Shown here piece after piece: positions 20,215-29,427 of a stretch of DNA of 64,000 bases. Source of the DNA: Hydractinia symbiolongicarpus (Eukaryota > Cnidaria > Hydrozoa > Anthoathecata > Hydractiniidae); NCBI RefSeq assembly GCF_029227915.1, contig NC_079876.1:22818001-22882000 (forward strand), read 5' to 3'. The notes beneath the pieces are model-generated. The model was not told the DNA's origin. It saw only the letters and a program-made list of their open reading frames with translations, and searched no databases. How positions within the stretch are numbered: the first letter of the stretch is position 1; every line of letters begins with the position of its first letter. A program made the translations under genes and the position numbers.

Positions 20215-20415
20215 TTAAACACCTCGAATTCCCACAATAATAGCTATGGGATCCATCTCATGTTCAACGTACCCGATATTTCTGTTTGCTACAGCCCGCC
20301 TCTCCTTGGCTCTATCAAGACAACCTATATAGGTCTTGGTTCGACTATTACCCCTAATTTTAAACTTGTGCAGGGGTAATAGTTGCCTACATACTCTACA
20401 ACATTTGATATCCAT
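20215..20415 (-). pseudogene. Zinc-finger/HNH paralogue fragment 1
   Basis: From ATG 20415: MDIKCCRVCRQLLPLHKFKI and TYIGCLDRAKERR match the N-terminal block of the HNH gene (C-x2-C, then a basic FKI motif, then a Cys). The zinc repeats and nuclease are missing. It is probably the start of a copy that was deleted internally. Confidence 0.5.
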
Positions 20416-20750
20416 TTGTTAGAGCATACTGTGCCCGCCGTAATGCATTAGTGACGTCAGAAAGCGTTGGGCAATTAAAAGTTTCATCGCATCTGAATCG
20501 TACCTTGTTATTTACGTGCCTCTCGAAATTTTCCCACCTGTACCCCTTATTAAATTGGGACTGAATATGATCCTGCAACATAATTATCAACTCGTATAGG
20601 GGATGCATGTAGATACGACGTTCGGTGTGAAATTCGCCTAAGATCAAGGCAGGAAATGTATGTTTTTGTTAGTTGGCCTTTGCCATTTACCTTAAACTGG
20701 TTCAATGGGAGGGATTTTGAACATCCGAAACATTTTTTGGCCTCTTCCAT
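20396..20750 (-). pseudogene. Zinc-finger/HNH paralogue fragment 2, repeats deleted
   Basis: From ATG 20750, MEEAKKCFGCSKSLPLNQFK and CLDLR match the N-terminus of the gene at 19273 almost residue by residue. In another frame, 20647-20396, the HNH part follows: LQDHIQSQFNKGYRWENFERH, then VNNKV where the intact copy has IDHKV, so the catalytic Asp-His is gone. The six zinc repeats between these parts are deleted. It is a dead, diverged copy. Confidence 0.6.
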
Positions 20751-20752
20751 AT

Positions 20753-20779
20753 TTTCTATATCTTACTGAGATATAGAAA
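20753..20779. promoter_or_regulatory. Perfect 11-bp-stem hairpin upstream of HNH paralogue
   Basis: TTTCTATATCT (20753-20763), loop TACTG, AGATATAGAAA (20769-20779), beginning three bases upstream of the ATG at 20750. Confidence 0.45.
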
Positions 20780-20793
20780 TTTCACTAGGCGGT

Positions 20794-21031
20794 CTATTGC
20801 TTTGGCACGATACTTGCAGGTAACCATCCTTTGAAGACGGCCATTTCACGACTTGCTCTTCCTGCTGAAAAATAGGCAACCATCTTAATGACATCGCTGG
20901 TGTCCATTTTTGTAGATGTCAAAAAATTTCTTACCTGCCATGGCATAGGCAAAGGTGAAACCAAGGTCCACGACTGTCTCGTAAAGCAAAGCTAAAATCT
21001 CCTTTTCTTTCGGTGTTACGTTACTTGCCAT
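20794..21031 (-). pseudogene. Small Polinton protein, frameshifted
   Basis: From ATG 21031 (after CTAATAAA): MASNVTPKEKEILALLYETV, then FTFAYAMAGKK. A second frame continues DVIKMVAYFSAGRASREMAVF and GWLPASIVPKQ to a TAG at 20794. Together they make about 75 residues, partly hydrophobic. The family is unknown; similar short proteins occur next to the polymerase in related elements as far as I recall. Confidence 0.35.
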
Positions 21032-21124
21032 TTTATTAGTATCATTATTTAGCAAAATTCATTGCATGCTCGGGATAGGCTCGCTTTTGCCATGTTTACC
21101 CTGTTGGGGCTCTGGTGCGGAGTT

Positions 21125-21411
21125 TTAGGGTTTGTTGGATTCCCCATTTTTACCTCTGCTAAACATATACCAGACACCTACTCCTATGGCAATCACGGCT
21201 ATCGCTCCAATCCATAGATGTGAACACTGTCCATTGATTGTACGGAACTGGTCTCAGAAGAGGCTTTGACTGCGGGCTCTACAGTACCCTCTTGTCGCTT
21301 CATTTCTTCCTTCCTCTTCTTCATCAGTGCCGCCAACTTATACCCCTGCGCAACCCTTCCCCGATGCTTTGGTCGCTTTGTAAAGACTCTCTTCTTGTTT
21401 ATCCTTTTCAC
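21125..21411 (-). pseudogene. Basic protein with C-terminal membrane anchor, frameshifted
   Basis: From about 21411: a strongly basic N-terminal half (KKRVFTKRPKHRGRVAQGYK, then LAALMKKRKEEMKRQEG), a Ser/Glu-rich linker, then after a one-base shift at about 21210 a hydrophobic anchor (IGAIAVIAIGVGVWYMF) and SRGKNGESNKP. The start codon is GTG in this frame; an ATG in another frame lies at 21415. A small basic, membrane-anchored protein could bind nucleic acid or a membrane; nothing more can be said. Confidence 0.4.
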
Positions 21412-21420
21412 TCATTTTTA

Positions 21421-22005
21421 TTATCGCACCGTCTTCGCCTCCTCCACCTCCTCCACCTCCTTCCCCGCGTTCTCTTTCTTTTTTCCCATATGTCGGGCTG
21501 TATGGCTTGCCACAAGTAGCGGGGCCAAACACCTCCCAATGCTACAGTAAACGAGGATCCCAAGGTCTGTCATGCTATCCCGGATAATGGGATCTTCCTC
21601 GATATCTCTCCTTAGCTCCTCAACGCTGTCGATATCAACTATATTTCCAACCATGCTAGCATATAGACCGATAACATGGGTTGACAGTGCTTTTGCGGTC
21701 TTCTCACCCTTCTCCTGGAGTTCCCGTTGCACATACTCAGTATGGACTTTCTCGATAGCCTCCTCCGGAGCCTTGTTAACAAACCCTTCGGTACATTTTT
21801 TCGGCAAAAGGTGCCCTTTACCTTCACGAAGTGCCTCCTTCAAAGCCCGACGCTTATCGATAGGTTTCTCAATCTGCTCATAGGTTTCGTTGTCGAATAC
21901 TTGTGCAATATCCGACAATCCTTTTATTATACGTCTATATCTGAGGAAGCAAAATGCGATCAGAGCATACGGTAGGAGTATGGCGATATCCAAGCATGCC
22001 TCCAT
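21421..22005 (-). CDS. Conserved Polinton membrane-anchored protein, intact
   Basis: An unbroken 194-residue frame starting at ATG 22005, overlapping the context of the polymerase stop (AATAAATG). It has an N-terminal membrane span (LDIAILLPYALIAFCFL), a basic helical region, then the conserved C-terminal block HVIGLYASMVGNIVDID and DLGILVYCSIGRCLAPLLVA, and an acidic Lys/Glu tail. I remember close relatives of unknown function in animal Polintons, adjacent to the polymerase as here. This is one of the few full-length frames in the element. Confidence 0.6.
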   Translation of the reverse strand: MEACLDIAILLPYALIAFCFLRYRRIIKGLSDIAQVFDNETYEQIEKPIDKRRALKEALREGKGHLLPKKCTEGFVNKAPEEAIEKVHTEYVQRELQEKGEKTAKALSTHVIGLYASMVGNIVDIDSVEELRRDIEEDPIIRDSMTDLGILVYCSIGRCLAPLLVASHTARHMGKKKENAGKEVEEVEEAKTVR

Positions 22006-25000
22006 TTATTCCCTTGCGGAAGCTAGGCGGTAATCACCTCTGGCAAGCGTCATAATTTGATCTTTTTGTACGATCCGTTTATCATCCGCCCTGTTAAGGG
22101 CTAACTTGTTCACCTCTTGCGTGTAAACCTTATGCCCCTTGTTTTGAATAAGCACATGGCTTTTGTAGATATCTATGCCCTCTTTTAGACACCGCCGATA
22201 GTCATCGAAAGTGATGGTTTTTTCGGTGACACACCTCTTCACACCCTTCGCTTTGCGATCACCGCCTTTTTTGGTAAAGTTCCTATAGGCGTAGAGTTTG
22301 GCCCTTAAGGTTATGAACTCTGTCATGATTTTGCTACCTAATTCATCCTTTATCAAGCCCACCACGTTCTTATTTTTACCTATTGGGAGGGGCTTTCCAT
22401 CATCCGGATTATAGGCACTTGTATCAATGCGTGCCTTAACATACTGCACGATATCCTTGTAAAGGTTCCCCGTTCGGATGTGGTACACAAAGGAGTTCGT
22501 GTCCATATAGCAGAGTTTTCTTTTAGAAATATATTTGGGCTCCATATAGCCATAATGGAACTCAACAGCCTGACCTATATACACCGGCTTATTTATCTTC
22601 ACCTCAGTCTTGCCCATCTCAACATCTACTAAGTTTTTGCTAAACGTGCTTCCACTCTTAAAGTTTGGCTTCATCACAAGCTTCGTGTACTTGTCTTCGT
22701 TTGTGACCAGCTAAATATTGCGGTGATTTCTAATATTCTCCGTAGTTTTGCCGAACACCGAGAGGTTCATGAGCTTGTAGAAATCCTTCTCGAACTTGTT
22801 CTTTGCGTTTGTTCTCAAATCAGTGTTTTGATCGATATAGCCCGCCAGCCATGCTTTCTGATTGAACCGGATAGCCCTGCGTACACTCTTCAACTTAAGA
22901 CCATGCTTTAAAGTCTGGTGAAGAGCCCTGATGTGTACCACATATTAAAGCTTATGCTTTAGATTCGGTATCAATTTCTCAACCTTGTGGACCGTCCTGC
23001 GTTCGGGCAGGAACGGTAGCTCATTATGTTTCTCATGTAGTCCTCGGGGTAATCAATATCTACCTCCAGAATGTACCCATGCTTGTTCCCTTCAACAAGC
23101 TTCTCGATCCGCCTTTCGGTGAATGCTTTGACGTTTGACACCCATTTGAAGCCGTCCGTTGGCAGGTCTTGACACATCACCCGTATAGGTTGTTGGCATC
23201 TAGATATTGCAGGTAGGAGGATTCGACCTCGTGATCGTACTGGTCTCCGATGTACTTATTGTTAGCTTTGGCATACCAGTGTACGGCCTGGTTTATACCC
23301 CCTCCACTCAAACATCAGTAGCATGTTGGGGTCTGTGAGGAGCTCCAGCCCTATACCTGTAAATTTCAGGGCTGCCTTACATGCCAAGCCGGGTGCACTG
23401 TAAAAGTGTGCAGGATCAAGCTTGTAGTTCGTTAGGCAGACACCTCGAAATGTCTCGAAGATGTCGGCTAATAGCAGAACGTCTATTGTCAGGTAGATGT
23501 CACAGTAGTCCACCATGGCGACGTTATCACCCTCCGGGGTAATGACATCCCATACTTTTTACATAGGTATAGTCTCTGTCGCTTATCCCCTTTATATTGA
23601 GCTTGCTGTAGAAGGCCTCCTTTGGAGGTAACTCCAACTCCTCAAATCGCTGCCATCCATTCACGCATTCATAGGAGTACACGCCCTTTCGAAGAATTAG
23701 CCTGAAGACATCATCTTTGTCGATAAAATTGGCCATTGATGGTACATTTGCCTTTACATGATCCCAATTAAGTTGCTTGGTGGTATTCGAATCGCAAGCT
23801 TTACACCAAAAACTTGCCATGTATTCGGCGTCTATGCCCTGGAATTCAAGACAGGTATCCGCACACTTCATACATTTCATACCTGCGGCATTTGTTCCAA
23901 TGAGGTTGCTTGCCAAATTGTCAAGGCTTGAGGCCATAAATCGACAGGAGTCGATGAACCTTATTACGATTGTCTTGTATTTTTCACCATCTCCATGCCC
24001 CATATCTCCAAGCGGTTATTCTTGCCGTCATCAAAAGGCTTCATGCAGATATGGCATTTCGATGCCTCGTCATGTCCCCTTTTTAGGACATCTGTTAGGG
24101 GCTTCATGTCCTGCTACGGGTATGTATTGTATAGTCTTTTAACCTCATCAGCCAGGTGGTTGACAAAGCGGGTTACACAGTCCTCACCCCTGTATGCTGT
24201 TAGTGGATCTGGTACATTCCCATAGGCAAAGGTGCTATAGGTACACCAGCCGGATGGACCATGCCAGCTCAGCTTCTTGATCTTTTTACCTCTTGCATCC
24301 TCTACTGGTACTAGTAGGCTCTCGAAATATGCATAGATGGCAAAGGGTACTTTGAATTGTTGCTAGCCATCCCTGTAGTATAGCCATTTTTCGGCCTCAT
24401 TTGGCATTGTAATCTTGACTGCCCCGTGGTCATTGCAGTAGCCATGGTGCTTATCCCTCGATTCCATTGTGGGAAAGGCCTGTAACCAATTTAGGCAGAA
24501 GTGCATTTTTGCAGTATTTTTTGAGGTATCACTACCCAGGAGCCGTGCAAGGCTTTTGACGGCTACGTAATGGGTCTTTTTGTCATCTGTAAGGAGGAGT
24601 AGATTCGCCTGCTTCCTACGTCCGTTGTGCGCCGATTGACGTAGGATATTGATCTTCTTCCCCGTTATATAGAGGACGTTTACCGCAATCTTCTTGTTGT
24701 TATCCTCGAATTTGCTTATGCTTTTGGTACTCGTCGGGAACTCTATACCCTCCCAATTATAGTGGCCTACATAGGGCCTCAGCGTGCTGATTCTTTGTGG
24801 ATCTCTTTTAATCTCCACATGATGTAGGCCAGCGATGATGCCCCAATTGAAACACTCCTTATCATCATTTTTCGGGTTAGTAATGGCCTTCTTGGAGGCT
24901 ATCCATTTGGGTGCTTGTATATATGATGAACCCCTTGTTAGCCTTAATTTGTGAAAGTCTACGTCGAGGTGTAGGATTTGGGATATTGTAAAGCCACTCC

Positions 25001-25784
25001 GAGGTAGTGCCCGGTTTTTCACGCCTGTTTTGATCTGGGCAAACATCCTATCCACGTCATCTACGTCGTTACCCTGGAATGCCGAGGCCATATTACTATG
25101 GAAGACCTTATTCACCTCAATGTACTCCTCATTCCCATTAGCCTCTTCTATATTTGATGATTTTTTCCACATAATCCATAGCGACAGCTGTATCTTCGCT
25201 GACCCCATATCTTCTACCTGGTCCCCAACTAAGGTTCCCACATTGGGTCGTACCATCCCGATATACCCGTCAACTTTGGCACCTCCTATACCGGGAATTC
25301 GGAAACTCCGGAAGGTCCTGTGAAGAGCATGCTTATGTTCCTCGGGCGTGAAGTCGTGTCCCAGCTGATTGTATATATAGTCTTCATCGGCCTCCTGTTC
25401 GACTTCATCATGCAGTGTAGGTTTCGCGCCGGCTGCCCTGCCATAGAGTCCCATAACAGTACGTTTGAAGGCTGAGTAGTTACTCTTGACCCCCTCCTTT
25501 ATAGGCTTTGGGACAGCATCAACCAGCCAGTTGTACCATTCCCGTATCTTATCCCCTACAATGGAACGATTTTTCCACAGCTCCTGTTTCTCAAAAATAT
25601 CCATAGCCTCTGGCGTTGGCAGTATGGTTACTGGCCTTACGGGCTTTCGTTGTCCAGCCCTTCTGGGTGGCCTCTGTGGCACATCCAATAAAGAAATCAA
25701 TTCAGCCTTACGTAGTCTATAATACCCTTTTAGTTCACGGGTTTTTGCGATATCACGTAATTGCTTAGCAGTATGTGTATTCAT
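22006..25784 (-). pseudogene. Protein-primed family B DNA polymerase, inactivated
   Basis: It starts at ATG 25784 (MNTHTAKQLRDIAKTREL), a SAP/Rho-N-like helical motif; 25784-24366 is unbroken. Recognisable polymerase blocks follow: exonuclease I region VPFAIYAYFESLL, RFIDSCRFMASSLDNLASNL, LDPAHFYSAPGLA, YLDANNLYG (motif A), FYKLMNLSVFGKTTENIRN (motif B region) and LCYMDTNSFVYHI (motif C). Lesions: TAG at 24363, 24114 and 22711, TAA at 22945, frameshifts near 23540, 23300, 23190 and 23030, and at least two deletions (near 24004 and 22550). The usual Asp in the DxE exonuclease motif is Tyr, and the second Asp of the motif C pair is Asn. It would have replicated the element using a protein primer. 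Confidence 0.92.
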
Positions 25785-25802
25785 TCTCTCTTTATTATAT
25801 AG
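25785..25802 (-). promoter_or_regulatory. TATATAATAAAG motif before polymerase start
   Basis: Read on the minus strand, CTATATAATAAAGAGAGA precedes the polymerase ATG. The first six bases lie within the terminal inverted repeat. Confidence 0.5.
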
Positions 25803-26079
25803 AATTTTAACATTGTCGGAAGATTTCATAATGGTCAAAACTAACGCTGTTATTTCCCTCAGGGAATTTCCCTTTACTCATTTTTGTATGATAGGGAATT
25901 TCCCTTATGTGTGTAGAATATTAGGAAATTGCGCTAGAACCTTGATGACGTCACATCAGTGATTAATACGTACTAGGTCTTTGATCGTGCGGTGACTATT
26001 AGGGGATTGTTGTGACTTGCCGTGACGTCACGGCATTACGCGCACGCGATTGCGCTAGAACATACATTTCCCTATCTCT
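25797..26079 (-). repeat. Polinton right terminal inverted repeat
   Basis: Reverse complement of 10554-10836 with scattered substitutions (for example CGTACT versus GTCCCT in the middle part). It ends CCCTATCTCT, followed by the AAAAC duplication at 26080-26084. Confidence 0.93.
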
Positions 26080-26490
26080 AAAACTTTCTCATTTACGAAG
26101 TTGTATTTTGGACAGACTATTCAGACTGGTGAATGTGTTACTATTGAGAAGTTCATACATGGTGATTTATGTATGTATGTATATGTAAACAATGATGGAA
26201 ATATTGCGCCTAATCGGACTGATGAGGTGTTAGCCAAAGCTGGAACATTAACTCATTACACTTATGACCGTTCAAATAAGAAATTGATGGTTCTTGATTT
26301 ACAGGGATGTGAATACTCTCTATTTGATCCAGAAATTGCCACTGTTGACTTGCGTGATACATCAGATGAAAATGTTTACTTTTGTGTTGGGAACTGCTCA
26401 GTATCTGCTATAAGCACCTTCGCTGCACAACATAAATGCAATAAGTGGTGCAAGATGATGAATCTAAAAGAACTCAGTGATTCTCAGTAG
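26080..26490 (+). pseudogene. Alpha-kinase gene, 3' part, after Polinton
   Basis: The frame continues from the kinase codons at 10553 with SFTKLYFGQTIQ. It carries alpha-kinase C-lobe features: VTIEKFIHGDLCMYV, THYTYDRSNKKLMVLDLQG (catalytic/metal region, Asp-Leu-Gln-Gly), LFDPEIAT, and a final zinc-type block (QHKCNKWCKMMNL) before a TAG at 26488. This half has no defect; only the Polinton and one upstream base shift break the gene. AATAAA signals follow near 26955. Alpha-kinases of this type include eEF2 kinase and myosin heavy chain kinases. Confidence 0.85.
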
Positions 26491-27238
26491 TTCAAGAAAC
26501 ATTTCCACTGTTTATTACATTTGTTCAACTTTTTTGTTTAGAACATTTATCATAAGTTCCATTTATTTTCTGTTCACTAATATAAACTTTAGTTATCATA
26601 TTTGTTTTGCAAAAAAAGGAATATCTTAGTAAAAACAGATGCTTCTCCAGTGTATTGCAACATCAGTTTATTACATTTCTCTTTTACTCTAAGAGAAACG
26701 AAGTCAAAATCTTCTGTAAAGATATCTGATGCTTCGGCTGCCTCAGAGATTTCTTAAGTTGACACTATTTTACCTATGATGAAAAAAAAAACATATTGAA
26801 AATCCCCCTCATGTTTTTTGTATGTATGTATATTTGCAACTTTACAAAATCGATGTTGATTTAAATATATATATATATATATATATCACTGTGAGACATC
26901 TTTTACAAGTTAAGTTATATAAGTATATAAGTTCATTTTGTGTTACTGTGTATGGAATAAAATTTTTCAATAAGCTTGCTTATTGATGTTAGTATACTAC
27001 ATACCACATTCATTTAGGCCGTATTCTCCAGGAAAAGCATGGATATGATTTGGTATACCATCCGGCAATAAGGTATTCTTTTGCGCACGGATCCTATGGC
27101 TATTCCAAATCCTCACGAAAGTGTCTGCTTCCTTTTGAAATAGGGGAATCATGACATATTCAAGAATATCCCTGAATAAAGATCATTTCCTTTAAAAAAA
27201 ATGCACGAAATATAGACAACTTCCCTGGAATAGTAAAA
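26491..27238. other. 3' untranslated and intergenic DNA, (TA)n
   Basis: AT-rich DNA downstream of the kinase, with a (TA)n microsatellite at about 26864-26886 and a possible polyadenylation signal AATAAA near 26957. Nothing coding seen. Confidence 0.5.
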
Positions 27239-28114
27239 TTATTTTATATAACTATGCAATTGGTTCTTAGAATCGTAGTAACCATGATCTTTCAACCAAC
27301 CGAGCCGAACCTTGAAGTGTTTTTCTAAGCGCTTGTGTAGTTCCTTCCACCATCTCTCAATCTGAAAGTAATTACACTGAAATGAATCAAATGTATATGT
27401 ATACTTGTTACAAGACACATCATTGCACATATTAGTCCGGAGATTTCCTCATGAAAATCATGCCCAAAGAAAAAAATTGATATATATAAAAATTATACTT
27501 GATTTGATGTGAGGGACCATACATGACAGAATCTGTAGGATTTTCCATATCGATTTGATTTAGAAATGCATGTATTGCAGCCATATGTCCAGTTTCAGAA
27601 CCTTTATCTACTCTGATAAACTTTGCAATTTCATTTGTTTCGAACAAGTGTTCTAGATAAAATCTGGCTATCAGCTTTAGGGTTAAGGTTACTGCTCCAC
27701 ACTTTGAGCCACATGATTTTACGGCTGCATGTGTCGATCGACCCATATACTGCTATTGGATACGTACTGTTATGATACGTACTGTTATGATTTGTCGTAG
27801 CCGTCTAAAGAATAAACCCAATTAGGCCCTTCTGATATGAAGTTTCCCTTTTCCTTTTTCTGTTTGGTACAATTTTCCATAGCTACAGGGTCTGCTTCAT
27901 ACATTGCTGCATGCACCACAGCTCTAGGTCTAGGTAATTTTTGGTGCATGGTTCTATAGCCCAAAAGCTCACCAGGTCCATTCAATTCTAGTTGCACAGC
28001 ATCTTGAACCTGTTCCACTGTTACTGTTTTGTCAATATAATATACGCTAAAATATCTCAAACGTCTGTCAAGACTTCTTGCACTCCAAGCGTACTGTGGA
28101 AAACTCTTTCCCAT
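27239..28114 (-). pseudogene. Integrase-core (rve) DNA transposase remnant, IS3EU-like
   Basis: The minus-strand frame 28114-27785 has a helix-turn-helix/IS3-type part (LNGPGELLGYRTMHQKL) and the start of the catalytic core GPNWVYSLDGYDK (first Asp). Frame 27746-27432 continues with HLFETNEIAKFIRVDKGSETG (second Asp) and VMYGPS. After what looks like a spliced intron (acceptor TTACTTTCAG at about 27361) IERWWKELHKRLEKHF supplies the Glu. The arrangement D, D...G.ETG, GPS..QIERWW is known in animal genes and transposons with an rve core; I associate it with IS3EU-type elements but not firmly. Frame breaks near 27770 make it a remnant, or the exon structure is not fully resolved. Confidence 0.55.
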
Positions 28115-29056
28115 AAACCCAAAACTTCTTTTCTGGTGAGATTTTGCCCGACATGCCCGACATGCCCGACATAGCGCACTTTTTAAAGAATCATCATCTT
28201 TTCACGTGTCGTTACGAATTCGCCTGGACGACATTTTTGTTTGTGTTTATATTTTCTGGGCGAATTGTCCGGTAATCGAATGGCAAAGACGGGCCACAGA
28301 CTTTTTTAAATCAAAATTTTTTTGCGTTCTATGTGAGTATTGTTTCAGTTGTATTATTTTTTTTCAGTTGTACTTTATGTTTGATTTATATTTTATTTCA
28401 TTTTTAATTTCAATTAATTTAACTTTAAAACTAAATTGAAATATTTTTTAAAAAATGAAAAAAATTCCTTGTGCAACGATGGGCCACCATACTATTATCC
28501 CATTTTATTACCAAATGTTAATAACAATCTGTATGACAAATTAATTTGCAAATATTGCAAGTAAACATACCATATCTGCACAACTTCGCTGCAAACTAAA
28601 AATATGCTCATAACTAATATCGTTTTCATGTTATTCGGTATTTTCAAGCGTTTAGCGTATCCACTTGTCAAGCGTTGGCGTATCCATTTCGTTTGATTCC
28701 TACATCGCTGAGAAACTCCTCTCAGACATTTGGAATTAATTGATAATAAATTCTAAACGAGCAGTATTAATTGTAAAAAAATCACATGTAGAAGGAATAT
28801 TAGAACTTATCAAGTTGCTTTAAACTAATTGGCGCAGTTAATTCACCATGTTTTATGCGGGGTTGTTAGAAGAATGTAACTAAAAAAAAGTTTTTATGAA
28901 AGTAGATATAATTGCTGTAATAAAAAGATATAATTGCTGTAATAAAAAGCTAATAAAAAATGTTAAAAACAACAGCGATGGAGATGAAAGAATTGCGATG
29001 GAGATAGGAAAGCTAAAAACTACGATGGAGTGTAAAAGGTAAAAAGGAGAGCAGGT
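28115..29056. other. No gene recognised
   Basis: Contains a 9-bp direct repeat CATGCCCGA in three copies at about 28149-28175 and two copies of a 22-bp AT-rich unit (TATAATTGCTGTAATAAAAAG) at about 28908-28950. The rest is AT-rich and featureless. Confidence 0.5.
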
Positions 29057-29274
29057 TTAAAATTTATTAAAAGTCACCAATCGCCAATTAAATGTTTCTG
29101 TATACGTTTCGTACGTCGCCAATCGTGAAATCCATTCAAGCCTTGATGAATCGCGCACACCGTACCGATCCAAAACTTCTCCTTTTCGAGCAGGATTTCT
29201 TCGATCTTTTCGTTCGAAAGTTGAACAGTATTGTTCACATAATCGATCAGAATGAAGCGAAGAAATTTCGTCAT
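29057..29274 (-). pseudogene. Retroelement-like C-terminal fragment
   Basis: A 66-residue frame with TKFLRFILIDYVNNTVQLSN, EKFWIGTVCAIHQGLNGFHDW and a basic end. This E-K-F-W-I-G-T...G-L-N-x-x-H-D-W pattern recurs in uncharacterised cnidarian repeat proteins and is loosely like the end of GIY-YIG-bearing retroelement proteins. No catalytic motif is visible. It overlaps the left arm of the inverted repeat at 29271. Confidence 0.3.
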
Positions 29275-29427
29275 CTCTTTGCAGCAAAGGACCTTCCTTC
29301 ATTCCATCGCCGTCCAGTATGAATTGGTTACAGCTTCTTAAAGATTTCGATAACTTCAAACATAGATTAAGAAGTCGAGCTTTCTTGGCGATGGAATGAA
29401 GGAAGGTCCTTTGCTGCAAAGAGATGA
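29271..29427. repeat. Perfect 41-bp inverted repeat with 75-bp loop
   Basis: 29271-29311 and 29387-29427 are exact reverse complements (key words AAGGACCTTCCTTCATTCCA and its complement). The loop is 75 bp. The DNA would form a long hairpin; if transcribed, so would the RNA. Confidence 0.95.

Larger units (their letters stand above)
10554..26079. mobile_element. Polinton/Maverick element, degenerate
   Basis: 15,526 bp bounded by 283-bp terminal inverted repeats that begin 5'-AGAGATAGGGAAATG, with AAAAC duplicated outside. It encodes the diagnostic Polinton set seen here in pieces: protein-primed family B DNA polymerase, retrovirus-type integrase and FtsK/A32-type packaging ATPase, plus possible jelly-roll capsid pieces. 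Base composition is visibly more GC-rich than the host DNA around it. Most genes contain frameshifts, in-frame stops or deletions, so it is a decayed endogenous virus-like element. I could not identify the major capsid protein or the maturation protease. Confidence 0.93.

Noticed and set aside
11936-24365. Reassigned TAG codon in the Polinton
   Set aside because: Other lesions (frameshifts, deletions, TAA, TGA) are common in the same genes and TAG also ends several genes. Decay explains it better; the TAG excess is kept as a separate finding.
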